Assembly: GCA_020635565.1 (NCBI GenBank)
Contig: JACJZN010000008.1
Span: 558,001 to 622,000 of the forward strand
Reading direction: 5' to 3'
Length of the DNA stretch: 64,000 nt
DNA from: Flavobacteriales bacterium
GTDB taxonomy: Bacteria; Bacteroidota; Bacteroidia; Flavobacteriales_D; Parvicellaceae
Part shown: piece after piece, positions 35,710 to 43,591 of the stretch
Layout of the letters: each line of letters starts with the position of its first letter
Position numbering within the stretch: position 1 is the stretch's first letter
Notes under the pieces: model-generated
Told to the model about the DNA's origin: nothing
Databases searched by the model: none
Seen by the model: only the letters and a program-made list of their open reading frames with translations
Translations under genes and position numbers: made by a program

Positions 35710-36797
35710 AAAGTATATATTTCAATAGAAAAGCAAGTGTTCTTCGAAATTTAGACGAAAAGCCTAAACAGAAGAAAAAGATCAACTGGGATAAGATCGT
35801 GTATTTTATCATCTTGGGATTGATCATCTTCTTTATTTTCAGATATGCCTTTACCAGAGTGCTCTATGTTTCCGCACCAGGACATGTTTTGTTTAAGAGC
35901 TTGGTGGTCAGAGTTCCAGAAGATATTACAATAGATGTGTTTTATAAATTCGAAGGAGATGATGTAGAAAAGGGTGATACCTTGTTTTCATATTATGCCT
36001 ACGAAGATCAGAAGGCGTCTTTTGAACAAAGTCTAAACGGAAACCTATCTGATCTATTAAAGGATAAGGAATCTTCTACATGGGAAGAAAAGGAGATCTA
36101 TCAGCTGAAAAAGAACATGCAGATCAACCTGATTGAAATTCAGGAAAAGCAAGAGTTGGTTACTTTTTATGAAGGAGAAATTGAAACTCTTAAGAATGAG
36201 GTGATACTCGAAATTTCTCCTAAAGCAAAGATTGATACTTATCTCAAGGAAATTGAAAAACTACAATTGGAGATTATTACATTAGAAAAGGAGAATCAGG
36301 TCTTTCAGACACTGATTACTCAATTGGCCGCAGATGCTGGAAATGTACAAGGTAGTCAATCAGGAGGAGCCGTAATCAATAATTCTTTTAGTGCAGGTAG
36401 TGGAGGACCTACTTTACGTTATTATCTAGCTCCCACTGAAGGCACAATAACTAGGTTGTACAAAAGTGATTATGAAGTAGCTCTAAAATCGGAGAGTATT
36501 CTCAATATGCATGAGAAAAAGGATATCTACATCAAAGCATTTTTTAATCAGGAAGACCTGGCTTACTTTAAAGAAGGAGATGAAGTGACGGTGATTTTTC
36601 CAGATGGAGAAAAAAGTATAGGACATATTAAACGATTTTATTTTGCTACCTATATTTTGCCTGAAGAGTTCCAAAAGAAATATGAGAGCACTACTCGAGC
36701 AATTGCCGTGGATATTTTTCCAATTGAGAATGAAAGTGATATCAAATGGAAAGCTTTCTATAAGATGAATGTAACTGTAAGGATAAATAAATGGTAA
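35706..36797 (+). CDS. HlyD-like periplasmic adaptor (membrane fusion protein)
   Basis: A 363-residue protein. A basic cytoplasmic start (1-28) is followed by one membrane helix (about 30-50), a split lipoyl-like segment (FEGDDVEKGDTLFSY), a coiled-coil hairpin at about 110-205 rich in Glu, Lys and Leu, a Gly/Ser linker, then the second lipoyl half (LAPTEGTITRLYKSDYEV) and a beta-barrel (EGDEVTVIFPDG). It should bridge the inner-membrane synthase and the TolC-like channel. The start TTG overlaps the TolC gene stop by four bases. The gap to the next gene is ten bases. Alg44 has a comparable adaptor but also a PilZ domain, absent here. Confidence 0.8.
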   Translation: MKSIYFNRKASVLRNLDEKPKQKKKINWDKIVYFIILGLIIFFIFRYAFTRVLYVSAPGHVLFKSLVVRVPEDITIDVFYKFEGDDVEKGDTLFSYYAYEDQKASFEQSLNGNLSDLLKDKESSTWEEKEIYQLKKNMQINLIEIQEKQELVTFYEGEIETLKNEVILEISPKAKIDTYLKEIEKLQLEIITLEKENQVFQTLITQLAADAGNVQGSQSGGAVINNSFSAGSGGPTLRYYLAPTEGTITRLYKSDYEVALKSESILNMHEKKDIYIKAFFNQEDLAYFKEGDEVTVIFPDGEKSIGHIKRFYFATYILPEEFQKKYESTTRAIAVDIFPIENESDIKWKAFYKMNVTVRINKW

Positions 36798-36807
36798 AAG
36801 GACTGAA

Positions 36808-38256
36808 TTGAAAGTTTCCTACGAAAATAACGCGATCAAGTCTGGAGGATTCGATTTTGGTGTGATCTCGATCAATGATCCCTGGAATTCGGAAAGAATT
36901 GCTTACTATGATGGTATCATCATAGATGGGGTGAATGATGATTTCGTTAGAAACTTAGTTGTAAGGATCAGAAGTCACCATCGTTCGGAGGTATACTTAA
37001 AGCCAATTTTTCTTCTGAAGAATGTTTCGATCAAGGACCCGATCATTAATGAATTGATCGATGGGGTTGTGTTTTCACTGGATCAGGTGGAGTTTGTAGT
37101 AGAGCGAACCAAAGATATTTCTTTAAAGGTAAAGGAGATCCTAGAGGTCAAATCACTGTCTTTTGAGGCTGAGATGATCAACAAAACCATCAATTTATTG
37201 GTAACTAGGGATAAAAAACAAATGCAAGCATTTCCTTACATTCGTTCAGGAATTGGTTATTTCTATCCAGAATTATCCATCAATTTTGCTCGCGAAGATG
37301 AATCGAATGTGCTGAAGATTTTGGAAATGGGTGAGGATGATGGTCTGTTTACAAGCAGTTTTAACGATCGATTATATTTATGTACCAATTGCAATGGAGG
37401 GTTTCTAAACTATCGAGAAGTTTGTCCGCAGTGTAGTAGTTCACATAGTACCACAGAGGATATGGTTCATCATTTTCCATGTGCATACATTGGTCCAATG
37501 AAGGATTTTCAGAATACGATCGATGATGAATTGAATTGTCCAAAATGCAATAAAACATTGAGACACATCGGAGTGGATTATGATAAACCATCTGAACTAC
37601 ATACCTGTCAGAAATGCAATCATAAGTATCAAGATTATCATGTAAGAGCTAAATGTATCTCTTGTCATCACGATAATTATATTGAAAATCTGATTCCAAA
37701 GGAAATTAAGAATTATACCCTTACACGTAAAGGTCGATCTGTTGCATATAATGGCTATGTGAGTACAACACGTGATTTCGATGAGGTTCCTGGAACGGTA
37801 AAATATGACGTCTTCAAGATTATGTTGAAGTATGAGATCGAACGTCTAAGACAAAATGACTACACAAGTAATATTGGATTCATGCATCTTGCCAATGCAG
37901 GAGAGATCTACTCCAGACTTGGATTAGAAAGACAAAAATCTTTGATCGCTGAAATGATCGGAATACTCCGTCATAATTTACGTTCTGCTGATTTTATCGC
38001 TTTTTACGATGCCTCTACTCTGGTGCTTTCCTTGAATGAGATTCCAACGAAGATCGCCAACAAGATTTTGAATGATATCGCGTCTCTCACGATCAGTTTG
38101 ATGAAGCGTAACTTTAAAACAGTTGAGGTGCAGATCAAAACGAATGCGATCAAACTTACTACTGAGATCTCACATGAGCTTCAGTTACAAAATTTGGTGA
38201 GAACAATAGACAGAACACCGCAGAACATAGAAAAAGATTCGGAGGAAAACGAGTGA
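36808..38256 (+). CDS. Zinc-ribbon regulator: degenerate receiver, TackOD1-like Cys region, inactive GGDEF-like domain
   Basis: A 482-residue soluble protein starting at TTG. Residues 1-110 resemble a receiver without its phospho-Asp (DGIIIDG, KPIFLLKN, DGVVFSL). Next come five CxxC pairs (C192/195, 206/209, 244/247, 267/270, 283/286), which should hold zinc and recall the TackOD1 output domain; that family name is from memory. Residues about 330-455 look like a GGDEF fold (LRHNLRSADFIAFYD), but the signature is replaced by DAST (401-404), so it cannot be a working diguanylate cyclase. Probably a regulator or scaffold of the glycosyltransferase encoded next. Confidence 0.72.
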   Translation: MKVSYENNAIKSGGFDFGVISINDPWNSERIAYYDGIIIDGVNDDFVRNLVVRIRSHHRSEVYLKPIFLLKNVSIKDPIINELIDGVVFSLDQVEFVVERTKDISLKVKEILEVKSLSFEAEMINKTINLLVTRDKKQMQAFPYIRSGIGYFYPELSINFAREDESNVLKILEMGEDDGLFTSSFNDRLYLCTNCNGGFLNYREVCPQCSSSHSTTEDMVHHFPCAYIGPMKDFQNTIDDELNCPKCNKTLRHIGVDYDKPSELHTCQKCNHKYQDYHVRAKCISCHHDNYIENLIPKEIKNYTLTRKGRSVAYNGYVSTTRDFDEVPGTVKYDVFKIMLKYEIERLRQNDYTSNIGFMHLANAGEIYSRLGLERQKSLIAEMIGILRHNLRSADFIAFYDASTLVLSLNEIPTKIANKILNDIASLTISLMKRNFKTVEVQIKTNAIKLTTEISHELQLQNLVRTIDRTPQNIEKDSEENE

Positions 38257-39575
38257 TCGAAGCCATTTCAATAGAGATAGATAATTTTCTCAATTACATT
38301 TCTGAGGTAGGAATTTCAAAGCTTTTCAGGATCTTCTGGTTCTTTTTTATGTTCGAGTTATTCAGATATCTCATCGTTGATATGCTGGCTCTGATCATGA
38401 TCAAGATTAAGCGAGTTTTTACAAAGAAGTATAGGGATGAAGCCAGAAGAAGATTTCTACAGGAACAACCTCTAATTTCAATACTAGTTCCAGGAAAAAA
38501 TGAGGGGAAACATATCTTCAAACTGGCAAATTCATTGCGAGAGCAAACCTATCAAAACTTTGAATTGATTATTGTGGATGATGGTTCGGATGATAACACA
38601 GAAGAAATTTGCAGATCACTTAAAAGGAATGGACTCATCGATATTTTTATTCGAAATGAGGTTAGAGGGGGAAAAGCATCTGGAGCAAATACTGCTCTTA
38701 GATTGGCATCGGGTAAGTACGTAGTGCATCTTGATGCAGATTGTTCTTATGATATGGATGCGATAGAACAGATCATTATACCATTCTATGAAGATGAAAG
38801 GGTAGGAGCAGTTGGGGGAAATGTAATGGTTAGAAATTATAAGGAGAGTCTAGCAACTACGCTACAGGGATTTGAATATTCCGATGCAATCAGCATCGGA
38901 AGAATGGTTTCTAGTTATTTGGGGATTTATAAGATCATTTCAGGAGCATTCGGAGCATTCAGAATGGATGTACTTAGAAATATTAAGGGTTGGGATATTG
39001 GACCAGGATTGGATGGAGATATTACAGTGAAATATCGAAAGCTCGGATATCGCATTGTATTTGAGGATAGGGCAGTATGTCAAACTAGTGTGCCGAATAC
39101 TTTCCGTAAGCTAGCAAAACAGAGATTGAGATGGGACAAGTCTTTAATTCGATTCAGACTAAGAAAACATAAAGACGTAATGCTGCCTTCCGAGAACTTT
39201 AATTTGCTGAATTTTTTGTCTTTTGCGGAGAATATAACGTATACGCTAATATTGAATATTAAATGGTACGTTTATGTGTTTGATGTGTTTTTCAATTTTT
39301 CAGGTATGATCTGGGTAATTCTGCTCATGAATTTTTTCCTGTATACAATGACAAATTATTTCAAACTGATCTTTTTTAACTTTTTTAGAGAGCGAAAAAA
39401 TGCTCCATTCTCTTATTTTATTCCTTTTGCACCCCTTATGGTATTCTATCATGGCTATTTCCTAAGGTTTGTTCGGACCATTTCTTACATTAAGGAGATC
39501 TTCTTCAAAGCTTCTTATGAAGACGCGTGGAATCCAGAGAAAACATCTCTAAAAGCTAAAGAAATAGGGATTTAA
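38253..39575 (+). CDS. Processive family-2 glycosyltransferase (polysaccharide synthase)
   Basis: A 440-residue protein starting at GTG, with a GGAGG ribosome-binding site at 38241-38245. One or two membrane helices at about 18-50, a GT-A domain (70-300), then three or more C-terminal helices (about 310-405). Catalytic motifs: VDDGS (D109, D110), DAD (D161, D163), LDGD (D254, in place of the usual ED) and QRLRW (290-294). This is the set of processive synthases such as PgaC or hyaluronan synthase, so it should polymerise and extrude a beta-linked glycan across the inner membrane. No PilZ domain. Stop shares TTAA with the convergent gene. Confidence 0.88.
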   Translation: MIEAISIEIDNFLNYISEVGISKLFRIFWFFFMFELFRYLIVDMLALIMIKIKRVFTKKYRDEARRRFLQEQPLISILVPGKNEGKHIFKLANSLREQTYQNFELIIVDDGSDDNTEEICRSLKRNGLIDIFIRNEVRGGKASGANTALRLASGKYVVHLDADCSYDMDAIEQIIIPFYEDERVGAVGGNVMVRNYKESLATTLQGFEYSDAISIGRMVSSYLGIYKIISGAFGAFRMDVLRNIKGWDIGPGLDGDITVKYRKLGYRIVFEDRAVCQTSVPNTFRKLAKQRLRWDKSLIRFRLRKHKDVMLPSENFNLLNFLSFAENITYTLILNIKWYVYVFDVFFNFSGMIWVILLMNFFLYTMTNYFKLIFFNFFRERKNAPFSYFIPFAPLMVFYHGYFLRFVRTISYIKEIFFKASYEDAWNPEKTSLKAKEIGI

Positions 39576-40138
39576 AATAGCCATGCATATAGACTTTCTC
39601 CTGTAAGTAAGTAGGTACTTACGAGAATTACTTCTCCTATTAAAACAGCCGTTATAAATTTAAAATATTTCATGTGGGTTGCACCGGAAATGTAGCAAAC
39701 AAGATCGGTAGGGACCAGCGGGAAGAATGACCAAACAAGTACGATCCAGAATCCATATTCGTTGATTTTTTCTTTTATTTTCGGAAGTTTTTTCTGATGT
39801 TTAGCAGAGAAGAAATCCTCCTCCGTAAATAGTTTTCCTGCTAGGTAGATCAGCGTGCTTCCAAATAGGATTCCGATCATATTGATAAAGAGTAGAAACC
39901 AAAAAGCGTTCGGAAATAGGGCCATTCCTAAGACCAGAACAACAGTTGATGGAATAAAAAATAAGGATCTTAATAGAATTAGAATAACATATCCTACAAG
40001 AATCGAATTTTGATTTTCATGGAAGAATGCTTTGAAACCTTCAATTGTAAAAGCTTCAGAATTACTGAGGTAAATCATTAGGATTGTAACCAAAAGACTT
40101 AACCATACGTACTTAAGCGCAGTTTTGTATTTTTTCAA
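39572..40138 (-). CDS. TVP38/TMEM64 (VTT domain) membrane protein
   Basis: A 188-residue inner-membrane protein with about five hydrophobic helices. The VTT signature includes RSLFFIPSTVVLVLGMALFP (near residue 57), a GSTLIYLAGK helix and a re-entrant segment WSFFPLVPTDLVCYISGATHMKY. Members are thought to scramble or flip lipids such as undecaprenyl phosphate (DedA relatives). The start is TTG at 40138, preceded in frame by a stop. Only four bases separate it from the divergent ATG at 40143. Function here is inferred from family. Confidence 0.85.
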   Translation of the reverse strand: MKKYKTALKYVWLSLLVTILMIYLSNSEAFTIEGFKAFFHENQNSILVGYVILILLRSLFFIPSTVVLVLGMALFPNAFWFLLFINMIGILFGSTLIYLAGKLFTEEDFFSAKHQKKLPKIKEKINEYGFWIVLVWSFFPLVPTDLVCYISGATHMKYFKFITAVLIGEVILVSTYLLTGESLYAWLF

Positions 40139-40142
40139 TCAA

Positions 40143-41183
40143 ATGTCAATTACTGAATTGCCCTCAAAGATAAAGAGAATATCGTTTTTGATTTTTACCA
40201 TTCAATTAAGTTCAGTTACTTTTTATGGTCAGACAAAAATAAGTGAACTTCCTGCTGGTGAATTTGCTCCGGAACCTGAAGAAATTGAAGATTATTCCAT
40301 TGGAATTGCAATATACGATCAATACAGTTTAGTAGAAAAGTCTCCAAAAATTAGAAAGGATGCTTCAGGTAATATCGTAAACGGTAAAGTAGAAGATTTT
40401 TACGCTAACGGTTTTATTCTTCACAAAGGAACCTATTCGAATGGTGTTCTTAAAACGTATGATAATTACTACGTTAATGGTTCAAAAGAGCGAAAGTTTA
40501 AAGGTAAAAAAGAAGGAGAAGGTGAATTGGAATCATACTACCTAAATGGATACATCAGAAGCCTTCATGAATATTACAATTATAAAGTTGTGGGTTCTGA
40601 AGTTTATTATAACAATGGCGTACTAAAACGTAAGGAAGAACTAGATAAAGAGACATTAGTGCCCAATTTGATCGTAGTCAAGAATAATGAAAATACGGTG
40701 ATGAGTAAGGTGGTTCTGATCGATAAAGATTCTTTGATATATGAAAAGGAAGTCTACAAAGTAAATGGACATAGAATGGCCTATGGTAGAATGATCTTGG
40801 ATCAGAAGACCGGTGAAATAATAAATGATGGACCATATTATACATTTGATTCTGAGGGGAATTTTACATCTGAGGTTATCTATTCAGATGGAAATGTGAA
40901 AGAAATTAAGCTAGAAGAAAGGTCCGAAGCTGAGAGAGAATACTTTTCCTATGTTCAAAGTGAGGCTGTTCTAACTGAGGTTCCGGATGAAATTGGTAGT
41001 GAGAAAACAAGTGTAGAAAAGTCAACGATAATTCCTTCTGACTACATTAGATTTGATAAGGATAATGATGATTTCATAAGTAATAGAGAGGTTGACAATG
41101 CTGTAAGCGAGTTTTTTGAGGATGATTCTATAACATTAGAACAGATCAATGGATTAGTTAATTACTTCTTCGAACAGGATTAG
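40143..41183 (+). CDS. Secreted MORN-like repeat protein with C-terminal EF-hand loop
   Basis: A 346-residue protein with a signal peptide (about 1-30, ending TFYGQ). Residues about 75-165 hold short YwqK/MORN-variant repeats (EDFYANGFILHKGTYSNGVL, ESYYLNGYIR, EVYYNNGVLKRK). A beta-rich region follows. Near the C-terminus DKDNDDFISNRE is a near-perfect twelve-residue EF-hand or dockerin-like calcium loop (Asp at 1, 3 and 5, Ile at 8, Glu at 12). I prefer the ATG at 40143 to an in-frame TTG at 40125. Likely periplasmic or surface; role unknown. Confidence 0.72.
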   Translation: MSITELPSKIKRISFLIFTIQLSSVTFYGQTKISELPAGEFAPEPEEIEDYSIGIAIYDQYSLVEKSPKIRKDASGNIVNGKVEDFYANGFILHKGTYSNGVLKTYDNYYVNGSKERKFKGKKEGEGELESYYLNGYIRSLHEYYNYKVVGSEVYYNNGVLKRKEELDKETLVPNLIVVKNNENTVMSKVVLIDKDSLIYEKEVYKVNGHRMAYGRMILDQKTGEIINDGPYYTFDSEGNFTSEVIYSDGNVKEIKLEERSEAEREYFSYVQSEAVLTEVPDEIGSEKTSVEKSTIIPSDYIRFDKDNDDFISNREVDNAVSEFFEDDSITLEQINGLVNYFFEQD

Positions 41184-42352
41184 AGTTCCTCATTTATTAA
41201 ATCAGCCAGTTCGTTAACCGATTTTTTCCATGAGAAGTTAGTCTTTACAAATTCTCTTCCATTTTTAGAAATGAGCTTATAAAGCGTTTCTGAAGATAAT
41301 AATCGACTTATAGCATCTGCATTTTCCTCTGCTGTTTCACAAATAATAGTATGATTACCATCGGTTGATTTCAACGATTTGTTGGCCAAAGGAGAAGTAA
41401 TACAGGGCAATTCCATTGACATTGCCTCGAGTAATTTGTTTTGAAGACCACTGCCTATTCTCATAGGAGCCAAAAATATTTTAGCACTTCCGTATGCATC
41501 TCGTATGTCCTCTATCCACCCGGATATTTCAACATTTTTCTCTTCAAGTTTTTTTACTTCCGCAGAAGGATTTGCACCTGCAATCAGAAGTTTAATTTCT
41601 GGATAAGTCTTTCGCAACAAAGGAAGGATTTCCTTTACAATAAAGGTTACACTATCTACATTCGGAGCGTAACTCATATTTCCAACGAATAACAGGTCAT
41701 ACTTTTTTTCAATATCATTTGGTGTAAAGAAGTTCGAATCAATTCCGTTAGGAATTACCCTAATCTCATTTCTTTTTTCATGAAAAATGAAATTCCGATC
41801 TTCTTCACTGATAATCGTATGCTTGTCAAAATAATCAAAGATCAGGTTCTCATATTTTAGTAGTCGCTTATGTTCTGATCTGAAAATACTTTTGAGCCAA
41901 GATGCTGTTTCAATTCTACGTTCTATGCCTTTACTGAATGCATCTTGATAATCGATTGTCTTTGAAATGTTATGATATCCTTTGACGTATTCCGCTGCCC
42001 TCAATAACTGACAATAAATGTGGTCTGGTTGGAAATCTTTGATGATCTGATCAATCTTTTGTTGTGATTTTCTTTGAAAAAAATAGTATACCTGATAAGG
42101 TCTTCTGCCAAAAATACCCATCAATAGATTTAAGTAGATCCTTCCTTTTTTTAGTGGGATTACATGAGTGTTTGGAACTACTTTTTTTAATTCAGTAAGA
42201 TGCGCGTCACTCACTTTGGTATCGTCAAGCGAACATAGACAGATCTCAAAATGGTCAGATAAATATCTCAACTGATGAAATAGCCGAAGTTTATCACCTT
42301 TATCTAGAGGAAAGGGTACTCTTGATGATATAATAAATAGCTTTTTCTTCAC
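41180..42352 (-). CDS. Glycosyltransferase family 4
   Basis: A 390-residue GT-B enzyme, start GTG. The N-terminus KLFIISSRVPFPLDKGDKLRL is typical of a branch that includes the exosortase-associated glycosyltransferases. The C-terminal lobe has LLFVGNMSYAPNVDSV, LLIAGANP, SGWIEDIRDAY and APMRIGSGLQNKLLEAMSMELPCI. Cytoplasmic face; acts on a surface glycan. It overlaps the upstream glycosyltransferase by four bases (GTGA), and its stop overlaps the convergent MORN-like gene stop. Sugar not known. Confidence 0.88.
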   Translation of the reverse strand: MKKKLFIISSRVPFPLDKGDKLRLFHQLRYLSDHFEICLCSLDDTKVSDAHLTELKKVVPNTHVIPLKKGRIYLNLLMGIFGRRPYQVYYFFQRKSQQKIDQIIKDFQPDHIYCQLLRAAEYVKGYHNISKTIDYQDAFSKGIERRIETASWLKSIFRSEHKRLLKYENLIFDYFDKHTIISEEDRNFIFHEKRNEIRVIPNGIDSNFFTPNDIEKKYDLLFVGNMSYAPNVDSVTFIVKEILPLLRKTYPEIKLLIAGANPSAEVKKLEEKNVEISGWIEDIRDAYGSAKIFLAPMRIGSGLQNKLLEAMSMELPCITSPLANKSLKSTDGNHTIICETAEENADAISRLLSSETLYKLISKNGREFVKTNFSWKKSVNELADLINEEL

Positions 42353-43563
42353 CTGATCAAATTCACATAAAAACCATAGAGATCCCTCATGATGGATTCA
42401 TTGTCATAATATCCTTCAACAAGTCTTCTTGCGTTGAGGCCAATCTCACCGATGCGATTAGGGTCTTCCATGATCCAGTTCAGTTGATCTTCGAATTCTT
42501 CCCTATTATTTGCGATAAGTATATTTTCTCGATTTACATAATTAATTCCTTCCGCTCCAATACTGGTAGAAATTACCACTTTGCCCAGTGCCATACCTTC
42601 TATGATCTTAACTCGCATTCCTCCGGCAGATAGCAGAGGAACTACCATAACATCATTTTCCAACATGAACTGATTAGCGCTTTCTACTTCCCCATGGTTG
42701 ATAACGTTCTCGTATTCATTTTCCAACAACCATTCAGGCATATTACGACCTGCTAAGTGAAAGCTGAATCTGGGAAATTTAGATACAGAATTAACCCATA
42801 TATCTTCTAAAAACCAGGCCACACCTTCCAAATTGGGTTTCCAGTCCATTGCTCCAAGATGAAAAAGATTGAAACTATCTTTAATATCAAAACTATCATT
42901 TTTTTCAGGGAGGTGATAATCACTGAGATTGATACCGAATGGAATGGTGATCATAGGTTTGGAGCATCCCAAGTTCTCGTATTTTAATTTATCCTCATCA
43001 GTAATAGCAGCAATACCATCTATACCTTGTAACACTCTAACTTCATAAGTTTTGAGTTGTTTAGCCAAGTGAGATAAGTAGATCTTTTTTGCTGGATTGG
43101 TCGATTGTCTGGCCAGTCTTTCCCAGATCATATATTCCAAGTTATGAGAGCGTAATACGATCTTTGCTTTGGAAAATCTTCTAATCGTATGCGTATAGGT
43201 TGTCATAAACACACTTTCCAAATGCACAATGTCGTAGCTGTCTTGTTCTAAAGTTTTTCTTAGTAGAATATCAAAATCCGTGGAAAAGAATCGAGAAACA
43301 TTGTAGGAATCAGATGTGACAAGATTCGAAAACGCATCTACAATATTTACTTTGGTGTCAATGTAAACACCTTCAATGCCTGATTGATCTATAAAATTCT
43401 GATCGAAGGCTTCTATTTTAAACGGATGCTTGTGTGTGCTTAAGGTTAGGATCTTTAGTTCAGCCCCTAAGTTAATAAGTCCTCTAGAGATGTTATTTAT
43501 TGCTATGCATCCTCCATCTTTCGCAGGTTGAGGTGGTTTTAAGCATAGTTGAAGTACTTTCAT
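42349..43563 (-). CDS. Glycosyltransferase family 4
   Basis: A 404-residue GT-B enzyme beginning KVLQLCLKPPQPAKDGGCIA, with RSHNLEYMIWERLAR in the first lobe, then LFHLGAMDWKPNLEGVAWFL, FHLAGRNMPEW and VVPLLSAGGMRVKIIEGMALGK in the second. It resembles its operon neighbour in fold, and may be an ancient duplicate with a different substrate. A -7 box lies upstream inside the end of the LptF/G gene. Sugar specificity unknown. Confidence 0.87.
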   Translation of the reverse strand: MKVLQLCLKPPQPAKDGGCIAINNISRGLINLGAELKILTLSTHKHPFKIEAFDQNFIDQSGIEGVYIDTKVNIVDAFSNLVTSDSYNVSRFFSTDFDILLRKTLEQDSYDIVHLESVFMTTYTHTIRRFSKAKIVLRSHNLEYMIWERLARQSTNPAKKIYLSHLAKQLKTYEVRVLQGIDGIAAITDEDKLKYENLGCSKPMITIPFGINLSDYHLPEKNDSFDIKDSFNLFHLGAMDWKPNLEGVAWFLEDIWVNSVSKFPRFSFHLAGRNMPEWLLENEYENVINHGEVESANQFMLENDVMVVPLLSAGGMRVKIIEGMALGKVVISTSIGAEGINYVNRENILIANNREEFEDQLNWIMEDPNRIGEIGLNARRLVEGYYDNESIMRDLYGFYVNLIR

Positions 43564-43583
43564 GAATCAATGGATTTTCCCTA

Positions 43584-43591
43584 CAAAGTTA
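43584..43591 (-). promoter_or_regulatory. Putative -7 box for the glycosyltransferase pair
   Basis: Minus-strand TAACTTTG matches TAnnTTTG exactly, 20 bases before the ATG at 43563. It overlaps the stop of the upstream LptF/G-type gene. No clear -33 box. Confidence 0.4.
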
